DNA of 64,000 bases from Xenorhabdus doucetiae (GCF_000968195.1 NZ_FO704550.1:1984001-2048000); one strand, 5' to 3'; positions 1 through 8,760 are shown, counted from the first letter of the stretch. Program-made: numbers and translations. The notes: a model not told the origin generated them from the letters alone.

Positions 1-405
1 GGCTGGGTTGCGGATAAACTGGTTAAGCAAGGTTACTCTCTGGGAGTGGCGCGCAAGACACCGATTATTTGTGGTTTACTTATCTCCATCTGTATCGTGG
101 GCGCAAATTATACGAATGAACCTATGTTGATTATGCTGTTAATGGCACTGGCATTTTTTGGTAATGGTTTTGCCTCTATTACTTGGTCACTTGTGTCTTC
201 TTTGGCACCCGTGCATTTAATCGGGCTTACAGGTGGAATATTCAATTTCGTTGGTGGGTTAGGCGGGATCACCGTCCCGCTGGTTGTTGGCTATTTAGCA
301 CAGGGTTACGGCTTCGCACCTGCATTGGTTTATATCTCGGTTGTCGCACTGATTGGGGCACTTTCCTACATTTTTCTGGTAGGCGAAGTAAAACGTGTTA
401 GTTAA
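1..405 (+). CDS. MFS transporter, C-terminal part (5' end outside window)
   Basis: The frame is open from the first base, so the gene starts upstream of the window; the visible part is about 134 residues. It carries four or five hydrophobic segments and the motifs ARKTPII and LIGLTGGIFNFVG, which are typical of the second half of the anion:cation symporter (ACS) branch of the MFS (DgoT, GudP and ExuT relatives for sugar acids). The inferred role is proton-coupled uptake of a hexonate or hexuronate across the inner membrane. The substrate cannot be decided from the C-terminal half. Confidence 0.75.
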   Translation, partial: GWVADKLVKQGYSLGVARKTPIICGLLISICIVGANYTNEPMLIMLLMALAFFGNGFASITWSLVSSLAPVHLIGLTGGIFNFVGGLGGITVPLVVGYLAQGYGFAPALVYISVVALIGALSYIFLVGEVKRVS

Positions 406-479
406 TGGCTTCTTATTATTTAGATAGCAAGGTATATTTGCTCTCACAGACTTTAACATGGGTTTCAGGATCTTTCGTC

Positions 480-1244
480 ATGCCATGGACATTTTCACAT
501 CCAGCCGCTGTTTTTCCTTTGAAGGTGCTTCCGGGAGGGCGGTTATTGAATTTACCTGCGCTCATTACCGGCAGTTTATCCCCTGATTTCTTTTACTCTG
601 TTGGGTTATATGATATTGCAACGATTGCGCATCACTTACCCGGGTGGTTTTATACTGCATTTCCTGTATGTCTATTGATATTTTTAATTGCACGTCTATT
701 GTCATCACCTTTATCTGTCCTTACCCCAATATCCTTTGCTCGTTATAAAAAACAAAGCCATAAAGACGGAATTATTTTTGTGCTGTCGTTATTTATAGGC
801 GCTGTAACCCATATTGTCTGGGATGCATTTACACACGATAAGGGGTTCTTTGTCGAGCAAATTCCTCTACTACAGTCCCGCGTTTTTCATTCCATTACTA
901 ACGGACAGGGAATAGGTATATATAAAATGTTACAGCATTTTAGCTCATTGTCCGGACTCCTGTACCTCACGATAAAGTACTGGCAATATCAGAAAAAATT
1001 GGATCTTACTATTCAAAAAGAGAACAAAAGAAAACTTTATCATTTGACTGTTATTGGATTTATCTCAGCTCTTTTGACATGCCCTGTAGCCTTATTTTTA
1101 TCCTGGGAGGTATCAGGGATAAATATGAGCAGGTTTATTTTTAAGGAACTGACGCTATCTGTACCCGTTTTTTTTATTATTCTGATCGTTATTGCTCTAT
1201 GGATAAGATATTCTTCTTCGAAGACTCAACCTGTTCAATTTTAA
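480..1244 (+). CDS. DUF4184 family membrane protein
   Basis: This 254-residue protein starts at the ATG followed by PWTFSHPAA, the conserved N-terminus of DUF4184; a longer frame opens at 405, but an AGGA lies just before the 480 ATG. Further family hallmarks are LITGSLSPDFFY and THIVWDAFTHDKGFF, whose Asp/His residues resemble those of membrane-bound metal-dependent hydrolase-like proteins. Several transmembrane helices are evident along its length. The family has no established function. The stop codon overlaps that of the convergent hydrolase gene by 4 nt. Confidence 0.75.
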   Translation: MPWTFSHPAAVFPLKVLPGGRLLNLPALITGSLSPDFFYSVGLYDIATIAHHLPGWFYTAFPVCLLIFLIARLLSSPLSVLTPISFARYKKQSHKDGIIFVLSLFIGAVTHIVWDAFTHDKGFFVEQIPLLQSRVFHSITNGQGIGIYKMLQHFSSLSGLLYLTIKYWQYQKKLDLTIQKENKRKLYHLTVIGFISALLTCPVALFLSWEVSGINMSRFIFKELTLSVPVFFIILIVIALWIRYSSSKTQPVQF

Positions 1245-2182
1245 TGACTGTTGGCGGCAGTGATTTTGATTTGTGATTGATACCAATTTTTAATGTCTTT
1301 AATAATGGTTGCAGCATGATAGTTTCCGTCACTATCCTTGAAAAAATGATCTAATCCCTCATAAGTTTTAAAAGAAACCATTGGGTTATTAATTGCTGCT
1401 ATCATTTTCCGTGCTCCGGCAGCATCAACATTATTATCACTCATACATTGTATAACCAATAGCCGTATCTTACTGGATTGGATCATTTTCTGGTTATCAA
1501 TAGATAATGAATCGTACCACCAATTCGCACCATGTCCACTCACTGTCATCCCCGCAGGTAAACGCCTTTTTTTGGCTTCTTCCGCAAACACCTTGAAACT
1601 GTTAACGTCTTTATCGGACATTTCGGCTGGCGATCCACGCTTGATACTGTGAATGATATCATCAATAAAGAAACGCCCTCCGCCATTTATTGAAATAGCC
1701 GCTGTAATAAAATCCGCTTTAGACGCTATCATATTGGTGACAATCGCGCCTTCACTTCCTCCCAAAAGGACAATATGATGATACTTGTTTTTTAGTTGAT
1801 TTAAGACAGTGAGATAATCTTTAACCCGTTTTGATGGTGAGTCATTCTGCATATATGCCTGTGGGCATGCCGAATGTTCAATTTCAGTACCCTTTTTACC
1901 GATACTGCTATCAAGACCTGACTTTTCTACCAGAAGAATATCATTCTCAGGAAAAGCACTACCAAAATTTTCTATCATTGATTGGTTGTTGATAACACTT
2001 TTACAATCAGATCCCTGAATTAAGACAAGCAGATCTTTGGACGGTGTATTACCTCGCGGTATCAAATAGTAAATAATATCTTTGCCATCATCGCCGCGCA
2101 GGTGATAACGGGGGGATTCGGCCATAGCCTGTTGAGATATGGAGATTAAAAAGAATATGAGGTAAATAGGTATTTTTTTCAT
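1241..2182 (-). CDS. secreted alpha/beta hydrolase
   Basis: A 313-residue protein with a Sec signal peptide (about residues 1-21, ending AMA), so probably periplasmic. The body has an alpha/beta hydrolase pattern: the nucleophile elbow GGSEG with Ser143, a likely acid in CMSDNN and a likely catalytic His in GLDHFF near the C-terminus. Relatives are serine hydrolases of the dienelactone hydrolase/BAAT-like type. The natural substrate is unknown. It is convergent with the DUF4184 gene, with no room for a terminator between them. Confidence 0.6.
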   Translation of the reverse strand: MKKIPIYLIFFLISISQQAMAESPRYHLRGDDGKDIIYYLIPRGNTPSKDLLVLIQGSDCKSVINNQSMIENFGSAFPENDILLVEKSGLDSSIGKKGTEIEHSACPQAYMQNDSPSKRVKDYLTVLNQLKNKYHHIVLLGGSEGAIVTNMIASKADFITAAISINGGGRFFIDDIIHSIKRGSPAEMSDKDVNSFKVFAEEAKKRRLPAGMTVSGHGANWWYDSLSIDNQKMIQSSKIRLLVIQCMSDNNVDAAGARKMIAAINNPMVSFKTYEGLDHFFKDSDGNYHAATIIKDIKNWYQSQIKITAANSH

Positions 2183-2229
2183 AATAACCCGACTAATCTC
2201 ATTGATTAAATGAATAAGGTAGCAAGCTT

Positions 2230-2496
2230 ATGACAGACTTTCAAAGTAACGAAGTGCACTTAGTATTTAATCATTATCCTGAACGATATCAAAAGTCGCT
2301 ATTGACGATAAGAGCATTGATATTTGATGTCGCATCAAAAACCGAAGACGTCGGTGTAATTACCGAAATGCTGAAATGGGGGCAACCCAGTTATAATCGG
2401 GCAATCGTTTTGGAACCCAAAAACAATTTGCCCATAGATGAATTAAGCATATGTATTGAAATGGCACTTACGTATAAATTGAGAAAAAAGAGATAA
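2230..2496 (+). CDS. DUF1801 protein with internal deletion
   Basis: The 88-residue product begins like a DUF1801 protein (FNHYPERYQKSLLTIRALI, then EMLKWGQPSY) and ends like one (NRAIVLEPKNNLPIDELS followed by a LALTYK-like end). The roughly 40-50 residues that normally separate the KWGQPSY motif from the NRAI motif are missing, so an in-frame deletion appears to have fused the two halves. DUF1801 proteins are small cytosolic alpha/beta proteins of unclear function. This copy is probably non-functional although the frame is intact. The deletion is judged from memory of the family layout. Confidence 0.55.
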   Translation: MTDFQSNEVHLVFNHYPERYQKSLLTIRALIFDVASKTEDVGVITEMLKWGQPSYNRAIVLEPKNNLPIDELSICIEMALTYKLRKKR

Positions 2497-2501
2497 GGTG
2501 T

Positions 2502-2864
2502 TCATTTGTAAACAACGGCCGGTGGTTTGATACTCATTCCTTTAAGCATACTGAGCCATGCAAGGAACGAGATCCCCATCAGTATGATAAATAATGATTG
2601 AGGCGGCAGCTCGGTAAGTACAACGCCACTTAGTATCGGGTTAAAAGCACCGCCCAGTAAGCCCAATGCCTGAGCCGAAAAATAGCTGGATTTCATTCCT
2701 TCCGGCGCGATATTGTCAATAAGTATATATTCACCCGGAGAATAGATAAGTTCACCAAGCGTAAAAATAACGGCAGCAAGTCCCCAAAGGTAAAGGTTTT
2801 TGTCTGCTACCATAAAGACAGAGAGTCCCATTAAGAAAAAGAAGCTGCCTAAATAGGTTTTCAT
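2502..2864 (-). pseudogene. MFS transporter C-terminal remnant cut by IS630
   Basis: About 120 residues of a multidrug-type MFS protein: hydrophobic helices, then GELIYSPGEYILIDNIAPEG and SYFSAQALGLLGG, the pattern of the tenth to twelfth helices of DHA1-type exporters. The reading frame runs upstream directly into the IS630 transposase sequence, so the N-terminal two thirds of the gene have been lost or displaced. I take the fragment as non-functional. Confidence 0.7.
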
Positions 2865-3904
2865 AATTGTGATACACCCATTTTTCTCATCCCCGGTTTC
2901 TGCTGTTGTAAGGAAGCGGTTTCCATGAAGATTTTGACATGGTGAAGCAACTGCCACATAAATTGGCAGCAGTGGTTTCGTGTCACGGTTTCATGCAAGG
3001 ATTGCCATAGACGTTCAATTTTATTCAACCACGGGGAATAGGACGGTAAAAAGAGAAGGTTAAATTGGGGATTTTTTGCCAGCCAAACCCTGACCTTCCG
3101 GCTCTTATGAATGCAATAGTTATCTAAAATTAACGTGATTGTCTTGGCACTGGTATATTGATGATTAATTTCATCTAACAATTTGATAAATAAATCTGAG
3201 TTCTTTCTCAAGCCACCGACATACGTGATTTCTTTCGTTTTCGCATTGAGGCAACCCGCAAGGTAGTGTTTTTGGTTCTTTCCGGGGGTAACAACACGCT
3301 TTTGCTGTCCTTTGAAGCACCAGTCTGCACCGATTTTCGGGTTAAGGTTGATGTCCACTTCATCCTCATATAAGACAGGATGTTTCCCTGAGGCATTGGA
3401 TAACGCCTCGCTGATTTTGGCCATTTTTTCATCATACTCAGGGTCAGGTAATTTTAAGGTTGGCGCCGCCCTTCGCCAAACGATGCCCGCCCGACAAAAG
3501 TAGCGATAGAGTGTACTTTGAGAGAGCGATATATTCAGTATCTCATTGATTTTAAGTGTAATCAGTTCAAGGCTCCATCGTGAACGGAGATAGCCAAGAT
3601 GTTGTGGAGAGTGCTGTAATAAGAAAGAAATGACGGAGAGAAGCGGGGCTAAATTCCAGATGGCAGGCCTTCCCGCAGGGAGGCTTTTAAGCCCTTCCAA
3701 CCCGTATAATGTTAACCAATTTACCCAACGATTAACTGAAGAACGTGAACAGTGAAGCGTTCTGGAAACGTGAGAAACCGTACTCCCTTCATGCAACATC
3801 AAGAGCGCGGTGAGGCGACGTGCATAGTTCTTATCCCGGGTTTTCTGGATAGCTTTTTTCATTTGACGTCGTTCATTTCGGGGTATTGATGTTATGATTG
3901 GCAT
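2861..3904 (-). CDS. IS630 family transposase (element A)
   Basis: A full-length 347-residue transposase. The N-terminus has a helix-turn-helix (ALLMLHEGSTVSHVSRTL and CSRSSVNRWVNW), followed by a DDE integrase core with the acids in LYEDEVD, LILDNYCIH and the FLPSYSPWLNKIERLW block. The frame is intact, so it may be active. IS630 elements move by cut-and-paste into TA. I could not delimit its inverted repeats; one end must lie near 2865-2880, next to the MFS remnant, and the other beyond 3905. Confidence 0.85.
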   Translation of the reverse strand: MPIITSIPRNERRQMKKAIQKTRDKNYARRLTALLMLHEGSTVSHVSRTLHCSRSSVNRWVNWLTLYGLEGLKSLPAGRPAIWNLAPLLSVISFLLQHSPQHLGYLRSRWSLELITLKINEILNISLSQSTLYRYFCRAGIVWRRAAPTLKLPDPEYDEKMAKISEALSNASGKHPVLYEDEVDINLNPKIGADWCFKGQQKRVVTPGKNQKHYLAGCLNAKTKEITYVGGLRKNSDLFIKLLDEINHQYTSAKTITLILDNYCIHKSRKVRVWLAKNPQFNLLFLPSYSPWLNKIERLWQSLHETVTRNHCCQFMWQLLHHVKIFMETASLQQQKPGMRKMGVSQL

Positions 3905-3934
3905 GACTCAGTCCATTTTGGGATTTGTTTTGAT

Positions 3935-4192
3935 TTGGCGATTAATCAGATCGCGAAAATCGGACTGAGTTCCCTTCAAGTGATCTACTATTTTGAAAAC
4001 CTATTTAATTTAGACAAGTATTTTTATGATCACCATTTTGGTGGGACTGCACATCCAGCGCAATCTATCCCGGAAGGCTTGAGTGAGTTTTATTTTGAAT
4101 TTGATGAAAGTCTGGGTGATCCCAATATAGGCGGGGATGGTGTGGCTCAAATAGGTCTGTTAACGAACAAAATTCATTGGGCCTGTGGTTGA
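3935..4192 (+). pseudogene. hypothetical protein remnant beside IS630
   Basis: An open frame of 85 codons from a TTG without a convincing ribosome site, directly behind the IS630 end. The stretch DHHFGGTAHPAQSIPEG followed by an acidic part reads like real protein, but I do not recognise it. After the stop near 4190 the next frame continues sensibly (GPVVDSDDAKYLHNIPNLL) to a stop near 4244, which suggests one frameshift near the 3' end. The best reading is the frameshifted tail of a gene whose start was displaced by element A. Confidence 0.35.
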
Positions 4193-4316
4193 TAGTGATG
4201 ATGCGAAATATCTTCACAATATCCCAAACTTATTAGTGGATTAAAGCGGAATGCCACCAGTGTGGTCAGGTGAAATCACGCGACATACACTGGTGCCAAA
4301 TCCTACACTTAAAATT

Positions 4317-5309
4317 TTATATTAAGATATAATATGGTGTGTATTTCCAATCTTTAGCCTCTATTATAGAACCATTTTGTGGCTCTATAAGTTTAACCTT
4401 GAGGTCATGGTCGATATATATATTAACAGCATGTGCTGATTTTTCACGAAAACCGAATATTATTCCAATTGCATATCCATAATTTTCATTGTTTAAATAG
4501 GCTTCTTTGGAGGCCTGTGCTTTGTATACAACACTAAAGTCATCACAATCAAAAGATTTTCTTCTATATTCGAAATTCTTAAGACCTGAGTTTTTGTGTA
4601 TTTTTTCTGCCACCTTGTCTGAAACTAATTTGTAGAATGTATCCAGAAGCCTAAACGTTAATAAATTAAATTTTATATTTGGCCAGGTTTTTTTAAGTAA
4701 GGGTTTTATCAGTCTACTCTTGATAAAATCAGCATGCAGAGTAAATAAGCTGTACTTTTTTTTATTTGCGGTTAACCAAGCAAACCGCTCATCATGGGAA
4801 TGACTAAACAAAAACATTTCGGTTCCTTGATTATTCCAAACTAGTCTATATTGTTTTACTCCGTCCTCTGTTTTAACATATTCTTTATTGAATGATATTC
4901 GGCTATCATCCATGTTGATATTACGAGCATGCCAGTATATTTGAGTTGAAGCGAGGTTTGTAGAATTGTCATAGGCATACATGGCGTACTTATTATCGTT
5001 GTATTCACCTACCACTTTTATTGAGTTTTTCGGGAGTTTTTTATCTCGTAGTTGTAACATAATAAAATTAGAAGAATAATCTTCCTCCGAACCCATATAG
5101 GCATATTCCTCCTCATTATCATAATCAGCGTCATCTTCATCATCTCTAGCACTGATACAGAGTGTACGTCCATGTGTGTCTTTGAGGAGGTAGGAAGCGT
5201 GAGGGGATATATTATCTTCTTCATCATCTTCTGTATCATCTTTTGAAAGTATTGATTTATATGAGTCAAATACGCTGTGTGTTTTAATGATGTTATATTT
5301 CTTTTCCAT
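4317..5309 (-). CDS. probable MOA-type (agglutinin C-terminal) cysteine protease
   Basis: 330 residues with no signal peptide. Residues 1-80 are very acidic (DDTEDDEEDN, DDEDDADYDNEEE). The last 80 residues match the layout I know from the papain-like C-terminal domain of Marasmius oreades agglutinin: FDCDDF (Cys255), SAHAVNI (His293), LIEPQNG (Glu309), then DWKYTPYYILI. The Cys-His-Glu spacing is close to that of MOA, whose triad makes a calcium-dependent protease. The middle is unrecognised; no ricin-type QxW repeats are evident, so the usual lectin half is absent or replaced. A toxin or effector role is inference. It is flanked by decayed genes and has its own short leader. Confidence 0.5.
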   Translation of the reverse strand: MEKKYNIIKTHSVFDSYKSILSKDDTEDDEEDNISPHASYLLKDTHGRTLCISARDDEDDADYDNEEEYAYMGSEEDYSSNFIMLQLRDKKLPKNSIKVVGEYNDNKYAMYAYDNSTNLASTQIYWHARNINMDDSRISFNKEYVKTEDGVKQYRLVWNNQGTEMFLFSHSHDERFAWLTANKKKYSLFTLHADFIKSRLIKPLLKKTWPNIKFNLLTFRLLDTFYKLVSDKVAEKIHKNSGLKNFEYRRKSFDCDDFSVVYKAQASKEAYLNNENYGYAIGIIFGFREKSAHAVNIYIDHDLKVKLIEPQNGSIIEAKDWKYTPYYILI

Positions 5310-5406
5310 AATATAGCCACCTTGTTGTTATATTAAGTATTTGTGTATGGTTTTCACTGGAAGTCAAAACATAATAACTCAGTAACTGAAGTATTATGTT
5401 TTATAA

Positions 5407-5425
5407 TTATAGTTTAAAACTATAA
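5407..5425. repeat. near-perfect palindrome
   Basis: Two 9-bp arms, TTATAGTTT and AAACTATAA, around a single A. It is AT-rich, lies between the MOA-like gene and the nucleoside transporter remnant, and could be a rearrangement scar or a weak hairpin. No function can be assigned. Confidence 0.3.
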
Positions 5426-5446
5426 ACTTCATGGATTATTTTTTTC

Positions 5447-5650
5447 AGTGACGGCCTGTTTGGCTTCATCGGGCCATTGTGCTGTGGTTTTGCCAACTTT
5501 GGTTCGATTGCCGTGGTGGTCGGGGCATTTATCGCGGTTGTCCCTGAACGGACGTCAGATATTGCACGGCTTGGCTTCAGGGCACTGCTGGCGGCAACCT
5601 TGTCCAATCTCATGAGTGCCACGATTGCAGGGATGTTTATGAGTTTGTAG
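5447..5650 (+). pseudogene. CNT nucleoside transporter, C-terminal remnant
   Basis: Reading the + strand in the frame ending at the TAG at 5648 gives GPLCCGFANFGSIAVVVG, then PERTSDIARLGFRALLAATL and SNLMSATIAGMF, the conserved last helices of NupC/NupX-type concentrative nucleoside transporters. An in-frame stop lies near 5423 and no start or upstream part is present, so only about 70 of some 400 residues survive. The antisense frame at 5407-5622 is a shadow of this remnant. Confidence 0.7.
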
Positions 5651-5784
5651 GCTAATCTCTATCCATAAATCTGAATAGGGCATAACATGTTTTAGATGTT
5701 AGGTGACTCACAGTAAGTTTTCCGTGTTTCAATATACTAAAGAAATCAGGATAACTTGGTATTTCAATAAGTAGGAGCGTGCAT

Positions 5785-6213
5785 ATGTACAAAACTATTT
5801 TAGTACCAGTCGATATTTCAGAAGAGGATCTCACCAACAAGGCCGTTGGCTGCGCGCTTAAAATCGCCAGAGAAACCGGGGCTAAATTGCATTTTCTACA
5901 TGTATTACCCATTTCATCAGCGATTATTAATGCTTATGCCCTGGGCTATATGGAGATTAAGGACAGGGCGACTATCAAGGCAGAACAAGACTTGAAGAAG
6001 CTGGTTGACTCCATTGAATTACCCGATCATCAGATCGCCTATTCGATTGCATTTGGTTCTCCAAGAGATGAAATTGCGGCCACAGCGGATGAAATTGGCG
6101 CTGATTTGATTGTCATTGGTTCAAGGCGTCCCAATATCACCACTCATCTGTTAGGTTCCAACTCTGCCGGTGTTGTCAGATATGCAAAAACATCGGTATT
6201 AGTTGTGCGATAA
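5785..6213 (+). CDS. universal stress protein, UspA family
   Basis: A 142-residue cytosolic protein; the start is the ATG at 5785, seven bases after AGGAG, rather than the GTG at 5779. It begins MYKTILVPVDISEE and ends with the ATP-binding signature IVIGSRRP...LLGSNSAGVVRYAKTSVLVVR, matching the G-2X-G-9X-G(S/T) loop of the UspF/UspG branch. Such proteins bind ATP or AMP and are induced under stress or growth arrest. It is followed 44 bp later by a paralogue in the same direction; the two probably form an operon ending at the hairpins near 6700. Confidence 0.85.
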   Translation: MYKTILVPVDISEEDLTNKAVGCALKIARETGAKLHFLHVLPISSAIINAYALGYMEIKDRATIKAEQDLKKLVDSIELPDHQIAYSIAFGSPRDEIAATADEIGADLIVIGSRRPNITTHLLGSNSAGVVRYAKTSVLVVR

Positions 6214-6257
6214 TTATTTAGTCACTGGCGGTGATATCCGATTACAGGGGAGTATGT

Positions 6258-6695
6258 ATGTATAACACAATCTTAGTTCCAATTGATATTTCGGAAGATA
6301 TATTAACTGATAATGCCATCAAGCATGCAGAGTATTTGGCAAAAATATCGAATGCAAAAGTTCATCTTTTTCATTCTGTGCCCGATATTTCCCGATTTTC
6401 TGTGAATTACAGTTACCACTATGATTTGTTAAGTGCTTTTGCCAAAAAAGCTATCACGAATTCTGAAGAAGAGCTTAAAAAAGTCGTAGAACGAATTGAC
6501 TTACCTAAAGATAAAGTGTCGTTTTCAGTTGCCTTTGGTTCCCCACGCGATAAGGTGCTGTCTACCGCCCGTGAGGTTAATGCCGATTTGATTATTGTCG
6601 GCTCGCGTCGGCCTGATATTTCGACTCATTTACTGGGTTCAAATGCGTCGGGTATCGTTGGCTATGCCAATATCTCTGTCTTGGTCGTAAGATAA
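6258..6695 (+). CDS. universal stress protein, UspA family (paralogue)
   Basis: A 145-residue paralogue of the preceding gene: MYNTILVPIDISED at the start, SVAFGSPRDKVLSTA in the middle and GSRRPDISTHLLGSNASG at the end. I chose the ATG at 6258 because a GGGGAG lies just before it and the protein then aligns from residue 1 with its neighbour. It keeps the nucleotide-binding glycines. The pair is most simply explained by tandem duplication followed by divergence. Confidence 0.82.
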   Translation: MYNTILVPIDISEDILTDNAIKHAEYLAKISNAKVHLFHSVPDISRFSVNYSYHYDLLSAFAKKAITNSEEELKKVVERIDLPKDKVSFSVAFGSPRDKVLSTAREVNADLIIVGSRRPDISTHLLGSNASGIVGYANISVLVVR

Positions 6696-6722
6696 CGGAT
6701 TTAATTTGGATTAAATCCGTTA
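6694..6722. terminator. hairpin directly after the second usp gene
   Basis: The stem AACGGATTTAA / TTAAATCCGTT begins at the stop codon of the usp gene and is followed by an AT-rich tail. It probably acts together with the stronger hairpin at 6733. Confidence 0.5.
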
Positions 6723-6732
6723 TTATTTATAA

Positions 6733-6762
6733 AACCGTGCTTGAAAAAGCACGGTTATTTTT
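6733..6762. terminator. bidirectional rho-independent terminator
   Basis: A perfect 10-bp stem AACCGTGCTT / AAGCACGGTT with a GAAA loop and a run of T's on the + strand; the reverse strand also has a short T run. It ends both the usp pair and the small convergent gene, whose stop codon lies in the tail. Confidence 0.8.
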
Positions 6763-6943
6763 AATCAGAAAACGAATTCAGTGTAATATCTAACTGATTC
6801 TTACCGGCAATAATAACCTGAATCTGTAAATTATTTTCTGAATGGTTAGTGGTAATGACAGTCACTTCTTCGTTCCCTGAATATTTCTTTACAACTTCCA
6901 GCAACTCTTGCTCAAGTTGTTCAGTTTTAGTGCTAATGGTCAT
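6761..6943 (-). CDS. small unknown protein (60 aa)
   Basis: A 60-residue acidic protein with an N-terminal stretch likely to be helical (QLEQELLEVVKKYSG) and then two beta-type strands (EVTVITTNH, NLQIQVIIAGK). A TAGGAT ribosome site precedes the ATG at a good distance, and the gene ends exactly in a terminator, so it is probably real. It has no signal peptide, cysteines or known motif, and I do not recognise the family. Confidence 0.55.
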   Translation of the reverse strand: MTISTKTEQLEQELLEVVKKYSGNEEVTVITTNHSENNLQIQVIIAGKNQLDITLNSFSD

Positions 6944-7168
6944 TTATCCTACTAAAATGAATTAAAATTTTTAAACCACCTTGATACTATCCAAATAAAT
7001 GACATTCAATAGTTTAATAAACATAATATTTTTACGCTTAATATTCCCATCAAATGGGTTATAAAGAAAAATAGACGAATAATATTTGTCATATTATAGT
7101 GTTGTCAGGCAGGATAATAGCTGAATGTTATGCAGCAATATTTTGATAAATAAGTAATAGGTATTATT

Positions 7169-8188
7169 TTGAACAGTAAAATTCACCAGTGGGCACGCTA
7201 TCTTTTGGTTTTTGGGTTAACCCTCTCTTTCCATGCATGGAGTGCACCAAGTAGCTTTGAACAAGCCAAAGTTGAATCAAGAAAAAATGTTTATAGCGGA
7301 CAGACAAAATCAGGTATCGGCACATTATATTGTGGATGTGATTGGCAATGGGTTGGCAAAAGTGGCGGGCGTGTTGATCTGGCGTCTTGTGGTTATCATG
7401 TCCGATCACAGCAAACCAGGGCTGAACGCATTGAATGGGAACATATGGTGCCGGCTTGGGTATTTGGGCATCAACGTCAATGTTGGCAAAAGGGTGGGCG
7501 GAAAAACTGCGTTGAGACTGATCCCGTGTTTCGCAGGATAGAATCAGATATGCATAACTTGGCGCCGTCAATTGGTGAAGTTAATGGTGATCGCAGTAAT
7601 TTTGGTTATGGAATGCTCGCCAGAAACACACCTAATATGTATGGTTCATGCAGCAGTAAAGTAGATTTTAAGTCACATCTGTTTGAACCGCGCGACAGAG
7701 TGAAGGGCATGGTTGCCAGAGTCTATTTCTATATGCATGACCGCTATAATCTGACGATGTCACGCCAACAGCAACAATTGCTGATGGCATGGGATCGTCA
7801 ATATCCTGTGGATGCCTGGGAGCGTGAAAGAGATAACCGAATTGCCAAAATTATGGGGCACCATAACCCATTTGTGACGGGTAGCCAAAAATGGGAATTA
7901 GGGCATAAAAACGCAGGTCAAGGTTTAATATCGCAACAAGGATTAGCGGCACAGAACCGTGCACCAAAGCAAAGTCAGTATGCAGGGAACAGTCAAGTAT
8001 CAGCCCAAAGAACCACCTTAAAAACGGCGCAAAATGAGATGATTAAGGGAAATAAAAATAGTCAGATTTATCATTTTGCGCACTGCTCCGGCTATAAGAC
8101 GGTGGCAGATAAAAACGCAGTTTATTTCCGTTCAGAAGCAGAAGCTAAAAAAGCAGGCTATCGTTTAGCCGGTAATTGTAAAAAATAG
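7169..8188 (+). CDS. endA: endonuclease I with C-terminal Ada-like metal-binding domain
   Basis: 339 residues starting at a TTG; the signal peptide ends near residue 26 (HAWSA), so the enzyme is periplasmic or secreted. Residues 28-235 are the endonuclease I (beta-beta-alpha metal) fold, with EWEHMVPAW (His92 the general base), SDMHNLAPS (Asn130 the magnesium ligand) and cysteine pairs. The C-terminal 45 residues (KNSQIYHFAHCSGYKTV and YFRSEAEAKKAGYR) form the small Ada-like metal-binding domain found at the end of many secreted nucleases; plain EndA lacks it. The role is degradation of external DNA. It stands alone. Confidence 0.88.
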   Translation: MNSKIHQWARYLLVFGLTLSFHAWSAPSSFEQAKVESRKNVYSGQTKSGIGTLYCGCDWQWVGKSGGRVDLASCGYHVRSQQTRAERIEWEHMVPAWVFGHQRQCWQKGGRKNCVETDPVFRRIESDMHNLAPSIGEVNGDRSNFGYGMLARNTPNMYGSCSSKVDFKSHLFEPRDRVKGMVARVYFYMHDRYNLTMSRQQQQLLMAWDRQYPVDAWERERDNRIAKIMGHHNPFVTGSQKWELGHKNAGQGLISQQGLAAQNRAPKQSQYAGNSQVSAQRTTLKTAQNEMIKGNKNSQIYHFAHCSGYKTVADKNAVYFRSEAEAKKAGYRLAGNCKK

Positions 8189-8277
8189 CGATTGTGAATG
8201 GTGAAAAGTCTTTGCCAATAAAAATCAAAGCATGTTTCAGTAAAATTTAACCTTCGAGCTTATCATAAATAAAAAAC

Positions 8278-8452
8278 TGTCATTATACTGACATCGTAGT
8301 CCGTTAGATTACAGCAAAGAAAGCGGAAAGATGCGAGGAATGCTAATGACAGAAACTGAAACTGCATTCCGGTCAGGAACCGGCGCTTAAGATAATCACT
8401 GATGTAAAAGTGACGATCTTAACGTCGGTTTAATGAGCAACTGCCTTTCACT
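8278..8452 (-). other. non-coding 3' flank of the IS110 remnant, possible structured RNA
   Basis: About 175 bases with no gene, lying downstream of the IS110 transposase stop on the minus strand. They contain short perfect hairpins, for example CCGGT / ACCGG at 8369-8383 and GACG / CGTC near 8413-8427. In IS110-family elements of the IS1111 branch the guide (bridge/seek) RNA is encoded in this position. Whether this remnant still holds one is inference. Confidence 0.25.
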
Positions 8453-8605
8453 TTAAACCGTGTGGAGTGATTCGTCCCACGGTTTATTTGTTTTTATTAT
8501 TGCATTGAGAATGACCAGTAACTTACGCATACAAGCAATGATGGCGACTTTGTTTGGCTTGCCTGCTTCGGTCAATCTCTTGTAGAAAGCACAGAGCACA
8601 GGATT
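8453..8605 (-). pseudogene. IS110 family transposase, C-terminal remnant
   Basis: The minus strand encodes NPVLCAFYKRLTEAGKPNK then VAIIACMRKLLVILNAI and ends KPWDESLHTV-stop. This is the serine-containing C-terminal domain typical of IS110/IS1111 transposases. Everything upstream of the NP is missing. From 8606 to 8760 I see nothing recognisable. Confidence 0.75.
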
Positions 8606-8760
8606 AAATTAATTGCCGTTAACGTGGCCATATACGCCGATTTGGTCGATATGATGTGGATATGACAATTTTTCCACCAGAATTAAATCCCAAGCTGATT
8701 CCAATTAGTGTATGAAAACAGACTATGCCAACATTTTACACGTATTATGAACAGAACCGA

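Noticed and set aside
8453..8490. Hairpin AAACCGTG ... CACGGTTT as a terminator
   Set aside because: It falls inside the coding end (KPWDESLHTV) of the IS110 transposase remnant, so it is better explained as coding sequence.
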